DNA from: Prostheceraeus crozeri
Lineage: Eukaryota > Platyhelminthes > Polycladida > Euryleptidae
Assembly: GCA_907163375.1 (NCBI GenBank)
Contig: CAJQUW010006840.1
Location: forward strand, 62,001 to 126,000
Length of the DNA: 64,000 bases
Reading direction: 5' to 3'
The position numbers and the translations under genes were made by a program. Below the pieces are notes generated by a model that saw only the letters and a list, made by a program, of their open reading frames with translations, did no database searches and was not told the DNA's origin. Of this stretch, positions 58,625-64,000 are shown piece by piece. Numbering within the stretch: position 1 is the stretch's first letter; every line of letters starts with the position of its first letter.

Positions 58625-59035
58625 CGACAACCTCATCTTTGACCATTGAAATGAAATCCAATTTTTCGACGGTGAATAAGTCATCAATTTCGTGTGAAGT
58701 ATTAACAATTCGCTCTTTAAGACCTGCCTCAATAACAAATCGAGATTGGGAAGCATAACAAATATCTCTGCTCATTTTAAACAGTTGTCGACTACTAAGA
58801 TTCAAGTCATCTTGAATATGAGATATATCGTCAACCGAAAGCTGGAGACTATCGTTAGGGTTTTCAATGAAATATTTTTATTCTTACCACTCAATGTAGA
58901 CAGTGAAGTTCCAACATCATCAATAATGCGCGATGCAACCCGCTGTTTAGTGATTTTTGTGGGGGAATCTAATAATTTATCAATATTGTGAATTCTTTGG
59001 CGCTTTGATCGACAAGAATCTCTCGTGGGAACATC
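58625..59035 (-). pseudogene. RAG1-N-like protein, distal part beyond the stop
   Basis: Continues in the same frame after the TAG at 59036-59038: 'DVPTRDSCRSKRQRIHNIDK' and 'SPTKITKQRVASRIIDDVGT', to a stop near 58800. Another frame then carries 'LSVDDISHIQDDLNLSSRQL' and 'MSRDICYASQSRF', running into the left arm and ending 'ITSGSHSKH'. The pieces look like one protein broken by a stop and a later frame change. An alternative is a very short intron: donor AAG/GTATGT at about 59068 and an ATTATAG acceptor ending at 59036 would remove about 30 bases including the stop. Confidence 0.55.
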
Positions 59036-59494
59036 CTATAATTTTGAAAAACAAAGGCTACATACCTTAAAACCAGGTGGAGTCTCGGATGTGGCACTGA
59101 AATGTTGTTGAGGACGACCAGCTTTTTTCTTCATCTTATTGGCTTCCTGCAAATTGGCGCGAGCAACCGAACAAATACGACAGGTGCAAATTGTGGTTGA
59201 TCGAAGTATTATCGGTCGATTAGGGTTGCATTCAGAAATCAACGGAAAAGTCACATCATATCCACGTCGTTTCTTAGAAAGCAACATATGGCAGCCATTG
59301 CACAATGCCTCTGGAAAATTAGCATCTTCCGTCGTATAACCGTCAATAACAAACTCCTGGATGCTTTTCATGTCACTTTCAGAAATTCCCCGCTTTCCTT
59401 TACGGTAGCATACCGTGCACACTGTCTTGCGATTTTCATTATGATTTTTCTCGGCACAGACAAGATCATCACCAGCGGAAGCCATTCCAAGCAT
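59036..59494 (-). CDS. RAG1 N-terminal-like zinc-binding protein of the transposon, 152 residues to first stop
   Basis: I chose the start at ATG 59494 (a second Met is at 59485); upstream in frame there is no ATG before a stop. Cysteine pairs: 26/29 ('CTVC'), 65/68 ('CNGC'), 105/108 ('CRIC') and 145/148 ('CSLC'). The run 'IQEFVIDGYTTEDANFPEAL' then CNGC resembles the RAG1 segment where a helix (IxxVFxID...DxxxIHPxxF) precedes CxxC. 'CRICSVARANL' resembles RAG1 'CxICxxARRxL', and 'KKKAGRP' is basic as in RAG1. In RAG1 this region binds zinc and partners but is not the catalytic core; no DDE core is present here, so mobility would need a transposase from elsewhere. The TAG stop at 59036 falls soon after the last pair. 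Confidence 0.75.
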   Translation of the reverse strand: MLGMASAGDDLVCAEKNHNENRKTVCTVCYRKGKRGISESDMKSIQEFVIDGYTTEDANFPEALCNGCHMLLSKKRRGYDVTFPLISECNPNRPIILRSTTICTCRICSVARANLQEANKMKKKAGRPQQHFSATSETPPGFKVCSLCFSKL

Positions 59495-60352
59495 TAATGT
59501 GAGACTAATTTCAAATTCGTTAGATATCACTGCCACATAGTTCAAATTCAAATCATGCCTGAATGCAAGTATGAGTCATAGTAAGCGAACTATCACATGA
59601 TGGCGCTAGTCAAATACTGACCATGATATAGGAAAAACATTGCAAACTTTGTCTTCCATGCCAGATATTTTTGATTGTGAATGACGTGTAACACACTGAT
59701 AATGCACAGAAATATTTGATGATTCAAACAAGATATCCTTATTAGTTGATTAACGACTGTTTCAAGGGTGAATATCAAAAAACCGCCGTCACAGTCATGT
59801 ATGAAGTTAAGTTACAGTTGAGATAAATACTATACTATAATTATTTTCATAAATGTTCTTGCAGTCAAATTTAAGTTGATAATTGCTAGCTGAAGACATG
59901 GTTTTCCTTTTAAATCCATCAATTCAATGACAACATGTGATCTAATGCCTTTATGGAACGCTAATAACTGAATGACTTTTTGTTTCATTAAAAAATAAAG
60001 AAATATTTTCCTTTTTATGAAAATAGCATCATGTCGATAATACACTACTTATGAATGAAAAATAGATATTCCGTGCGAGCTAAATGCTATGCCATTTGCT
60101 GGATAACATTTTTTGAGATATTTGAGCAGCTGGAGTGAGTTAACAAGGCAGAAAAGTCATTCTAATGTACAGCTTGACGATTTTATAGCAAAAAGGGCGG
60201 CCATTTTGGGAAAGCTCATTTGTAAAAAATCTGTACATTGAAATATTTTTATTTTTGCGATTATTTTGTCCCAAGAGGTCATAGATCGTGAAAAAATTGG
60301 TTTCGCTCATGTTATATTTTTTTAATCCAAAACTTGATTCAGGCGCACCGTG

Positions 60353-60675
60353 GCATGTGTAGCTACGCGTGGTTCACTTCTGCTGACTATACTTCTATGA
60401 CTATACTTCTAATATACTTCTGCTGACTAAATTGAAATGAAATATTACATGTCAAGCTGATGAATCTACAGGGGCACGAGAGGTTGATGCATCCTCATAT
60501 TAGAAAGATTGAAATAGAATAATGTGGCTCCGGGGTCTATAGACCCAATCAGGTCTCTTAGAATTACTTATTATAACTCTAATTAGTAATCACATTATCT
60601 TATCATGTTTTACTGAGTTTCAATGCGAAACTCACCTTATCGGTTCGTTGATAGACGCATAGACATAGGCCTATA
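60353..60675. other. Intergenic, no gene seen
   Basis: Short AT-rich interval between two mobile elements. GGTCTATAGACC palindrome near 60535. Confidence 0.45.
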
Positions 60676-61834
60676 TGGGTAAATCCAATTTATTCCACAA
60701 CATTTCTGTCTTTTCAACTTTGGGTCTCAGATTTCCGTGAAAATTTGCATATATACTCAATTTATTACTCTGAACACGAAAATCTTAGCGGCGACCACAC
60801 CAAATAAAAACTTTCCATAGAAATCTAGCACTTTTAAAATGCCATTTTCTTCTACATCTCGGTCAGATAGATGTCGAACAGGAAACTCTTCGGCTTCTGC
60901 ATTTGGGTTGCTGATGAGACTGGGAACTTATGATGAATGCTTGCATGCGTAAAGCGAAGTGACCAAAATGTAATGTATTGCATATGATGTCCTTTGACCG
61001 TGACCCGCCTTGTATTCTGACCGAGATCTTCATTTTTAGCGCTGTCCTCTGACCGAGATTTTTTAGGGTCTCGGTCAAAGGACATTCTCGTGGTTTTTGG
61101 AGATTTTGAGAGGGTTAATTAATATAAATGAAAACTTTCTTTTGCATAAATGTTAAGAGCATGGATCCTTCCTATGCTGTGACATTTCATCTATTCCTGA
61201 CAAAATTTCTGGTTTCAGCATCCATGTGAAATGTTTGGGAATATTCAAATACTCAGGTCGAAAAAACGGATAAAAATATCTTTAAACCAATATTGCTCAC
61301 TTGTAACGTCACCAAACTGAATTTTCTTTGCGGATTTATAAACTAGCACACTAGAGGATTCGTTTGGTGCAAAACGTTTGATGGAAAAATCAGTATTCTT
61401 CGAGAAAAGATACCTCGGTCAGAGGACAGAAAACGTCTCGGTCAGAGGATATTTGTTTCATTGGACAATGGAAACCAAGTGAAAATTCAATGATTAATAT
61501 TAATTACAATATTTAAAATTAGACTGTCTTAAAGAGCTGATCTTCTTCTTTCAGATGATATAAATATTAGTGGGTGTATTTAAAAGTAGCTGACCGAAAA
61601 TCCGTGTTGAAGTGAGAATACTGTAACTTTGGACATGCTTTTTTGGTCTCTTTTCAGCAGAAAACGGCAACTTGTGACGGTCTTGGCCTTCTGACTTTTT
61701 AAAAACCATGCCATAATAGATGAGATCCGACGGTTCGATTAAAAAAAACTATTGAAATCGGTTCAGAGATATGGATTTTTACAGATCAAAGACACATCTT
61801 TGTCAAATGTTGTGGATTAAATTGGATTTACCCA
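60676..61834. mobile_element. Non-autonomous TA-flanked inverted-repeat element, 1159 bp
   Basis: TGGGTAAATCCAATTTA at 60676 pairs with TAAATTGGATTTACCCA ending at 61834, and the similarity extends to CCACAACATT. TA lies directly outside both ends (60674-60675, 61835-61836), as for Tc1/mariner-type insertion. Inside, CTCGGTCAGAGGA motifs occur in both orientations (about 61045, 61068, 61412 and 61435), giving a secondary palindrome. No transposase. Confidence 0.8.
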
Positions 61835-63482
61835 TATGTACTTCTAGTAGGCCTAATATTCTTTTGTAAAATCATAAAATAAATAGGCCTGCAGTTCTTA
61901 TGGTTACAATTAAGAAACATCTCGAGTAAAAGAAAAATGCCAACATGTAAGGCACTTTTCATCTATGATAGAAAATCGTCGTGACTGCAATCATGATGGT
62001 TTCTCTACATACATTCATAATTTGTTCACATAGGCCTATATGCCAAAAGCCAAATTGCACCGGATGAGGAAAAATCTACTCATGTCTTTGTACACAAAGC
62101 GTCCATTTTATAACTTTTTCTTAATGCAATTTATTTAAGATGTACGAGATTTTGAAGAAGCATAGGGATCTAAGTTTCTAAAGTATTCCTTCAATCTGTC
62201 TGAAGTTTTCAGTACATCGGCTAAAATTCGGCATTTTTCAGACTGTTTTCGTGTGCAACCTTGCTGCATACCGGTAGGTTATCTCGCCATAAAAATGTAC
62301 TGATGGTCATGGTCAACCTTATATCGGTGGCTTGCAAAGTTTTAGCAAAAAGCTCGAATTCCACTAACAAAGGCACATCGATCGATTATATTGAAGTATG
62401 AAGAGCAGATAGGCCTATCCTGTTCTATGTGCGCGAATTTTGTGTAGTTTTAAAATTATCTTCATCAGTATAGTCTTGCTTTATTCTGCTTTTTATTCGT
62501 TCAAAATTCAATCTCGGGATTGTACAGCTCTCCAACACCTGGAGTAGGTGCCTTTCTCGGGAATTAAATCCTTACCACAAACCTATGAGTTTATATGAAC
62601 GAGTGATGACATACACTAAAGACGTCAGGTATATAGATGACGGTTATTTGTTGATTTTTTTGAAGCTTCACGCTTTTCGTGCTCATGATCAGAAAATGCC
62701 CAGATTTTAGCACACCTGTTACTTGAATGTAAGTAGGCCTATAGATGCACCCAATTAGAAGATTTAATTGTCATAAAATATTCAATATTTTCATTCAAAA
62801 ATATATTCAATTTCAAAATCTTCCACATCGATCAAAACCTGATCACATTACTAACACAAAAGGATTTCTCTGAATCACATAAGCAACTCAATATAAAAAA
62901 CAAGCAGGCGCTTTGAACTTAAAGTGTACACTTCACATCATGCGCAAAGTATGCCTATGTATATTTCGAGACTAATCAAAAGATGACTGAATGACAATGT
63001 TTTTTTGACTCAGCAGCTTTAAAAAATGAATCAAATTGTTGATAACAAAATAACAAATGAGTCAGATGATTGATGATGTTTCAACAGTTTATCACAAATC
63101 GAAAGAATTTATCAAAAGAATTTTCTCCGTCAAAAGAAACTCATGCTTCGAATAAAACGTATGTGAATTTTCACCGTTCATGTATTAATCAAAGTCTAGA
63201 TAGAAAAATATACAAATACGCATTCCTGAAACAATGTTATAAATACTTCAATTTCTATTTACAGCAATATTGTGTAAATGAATAATAATTGAGAATCTTG
63301 GAATGATTATTTTATGGAGGTCAACATTATGCTGTTGGGCTTCAGTAACAATCGAAAACATCAAGAATTGAGCATTGTTCAAAACGAGCAAAAGTCAGCT
63401 GATAACACACCAAAGTATTAGAATAAACTTGTTTGCCTAATATATCGAAATATAAAATTCGAAACAAATGTGCGCCCCGTTT
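61835..63482. other. 3' flank of the zinc-finger gene, no gene seen
   Basis: Downstream of the zinc-finger stop codon on the - strand, so part of it should be 3' UTR. No consensus polyadenylation hexamer was found close to the stop. Several TAGGCCTA octamers occur here (61848, 62033, 62409, 62732). Confidence 0.4.
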
Positions 63483-64000
63483 TCAATGAGAAAAATCGTA
63501 CACATCTGTTCGTAGGGGAATTCCAATGGACGCATTGGGAAGACTAGGAAAGTCTGAATGATTTCCTCTTGAAGTATTCATGCTCAAGTCTTGGGGCTCA
63601 TCGCTAATGTCCATTGGAGTATTCGCAAAAATATGATCGTTTGACTGAATTCTATCGGCACTCAGGACTTTCGACATGATTAAAGAACTAAGATGACCAA
63701 TTTCCAAGTTCTCCTGCCGTAGAATGGAATCGTTCGGTTGAGATTTATCAACAGCTGCGGCTTCCGGTTTGGTCACAGAATTGAGACGATAATTTTCCAA
63801 GTTATCTTGTCGGTCCTCCTCAGCCCTTCTGAGACATTCTGCAGTTGGCAGAACGTTGACAATACAATCTCTTGGCATTGAACCAGGATGGGTTATTTCT
63901 ATGTGGCGCACTAGATGGTCTTTTCTGTAATACTCTTTCTCACAAACACTACATTTGAAAGGTTTGTATCCCAAGTGTTTTAGCGTGTGTCTTTGTAGAT
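63483..64000 (-). CDS. C2H2 zinc-finger regulator, C-terminal exon (continues beyond right edge)
   Basis: Open to the window edge with stop TGA at 63483-63485. The visible protein begins 'LQRHTLKHLGYKPFKC': the end of one finger (H-x3-H), a linker, then a complete finger 'CSVCEKEYYRKDHLVRH' ending in TH (C-x2-C-x12-H-x4-H). The 130-residue tail is polar and acidic with no further finger. It contains 'DISDEPQDLSMN'; PQDLS fits the PxDLS motif by which repressors recruit the co-repressor CtBP. The start and earlier fingers lie outside. Probably a sequence-specific nuclear repressor; I cannot identify the orthologue. Confidence 0.85.
   Translation of the reverse strand, partial: LQRHTLKHLGYKPFKCSVCEKEYYRKDHLVRHIEITHPGSMPRDCIVNVLPTAECLRRAEEDRQDNLENYRLNSVTKPEAAAVDKSQPNDSILRQENLEIGHLSSLIMSKVLSADRIQSNDHIFANTPMDISDEPQDLSMNTSRGNHSDFPSLPNASIGIPLRTDVYDFSH

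Larger units (their letters stand above)
57726..60352 (-). mobile_element. RAG1-N-terminus-like transposon with 898-bp inverted arms (N-RAG-TP-like)
   Basis: The left arm 57726-58623 and right arm 59455-60352 are reverse complements without gaps: every marker pairs at coordinates summing to 118078. Only a few base differences were seen. The arms end in CACGGTGCGCCTGAATCAAG. The 831-base middle encodes, on the - strand, a protein with the cysteine pattern of the RAG1 N-terminal region. A molluscan transposon with a RAG1-N-like protein (N-RAG-TP, Aplysia) has been reported; this looks like a relative. Each arm carries the same gene start pointing inward, so the ancestor probably had two convergent gene copies or the arm arose by duplication. 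No clear target duplication: GTCAT left, GCATG right. Confidence 0.8.

Noticed and set aside
57721-60357. Five-base target duplication of the RAG1-N-like element
   Set aside because: GTCAT on the left and GCATG on the right are not the same; shared CAT is too short to count.
1-64000. CRISPR arrays, operons, ribosome binding sites, rRNA or functional tRNA genes
   Set aside because: None is seen. The tandem arrays present are minisatellites or transposon ends, and the tRNA-like heads belong to SINE copies.

Overview
This is animal nuclear DNA, AT-rich and full of introns and transposons. There are no operons, and the host genes are split by conventional GT/AG introns. The palindromic octamer TAGGCCTA is strongly over-represented, three copies of one tRNA-headed SINE are present, and one mobile element encodes a RAG1 N-terminus-like protein. 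I infer an aquatic invertebrate, possibly an echinoderm, hemichordate or similar animal. That assignment is a guess from sequence style, not a proof.

Host genes. (1) One gene for a family 92 glycosyltransferase (GT92, formerly DUF23) runs on the + strand from about 7.7 kb to 42.4 kb. It has three coding exons (7716-8143, 31757-32051, 41817-42437) that join in frame to give a 447-residue type II membrane protein. Intron 1 is 23.6 kb and intron 2 is 9.8 kb, and most of the window's mobile DNA sits inside them. A perfect DR1 nuclear-receptor site next to an AP-1 site lies just upstream of exon 1. (2) The last exon of a C2H2 zinc-finger regulator enters from the right edge on the - strand (63483-64000) and ends with a PxDLS-type motif. 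(3) A 162-base open exon with good splice sites (41209-41370, - strand) sits antisense in intron 2 of the glycosyltransferase. I cannot name its gene.

Mobile DNA. Left edge to 7.5 kb: a LINE fragment, hairpins, a complete but decayed mariner with intact 27-base ends and TA duplication (1505-2891), a SINE, and a hAT-type MITE inserted into a minisatellite (4731-5219). Intron 1: a hAT fragment, many LINE fragments, a Penelope-like fragment, a pogo-like remnant next to seven copies of a 14-mer (GTAACGTTATYACG), two SINEs, a 419-base element with 8-base duplications, and a 690-base foldback. Intron 2: a decayed Tc1 transposase and smaller elements. Just 3' of the glycosyltransferase lies an 8.7 kb DNA transposon (42870-51576). 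Its transposase gene carries an array of about 109 units of 24 bp coding for PPQ-type octapeptides. Then come a hAT-like element with an internal palindrome, a 0.9 kb foldback, another hAT element, and the RAG1-N-like element (57726-60352) with gap-free 898-base inverted arms ending in CACGGTG.

The most interesting items are the RAG1-N-like transposon, the transposase with the coding minisatellite, the unexplained 14-mer cluster, the DR1/AP-1 site and the orphan antisense exon. No LTR retrovirus-like or Polinton-like element was recognised. All similarity statements are by eye; no search was run.
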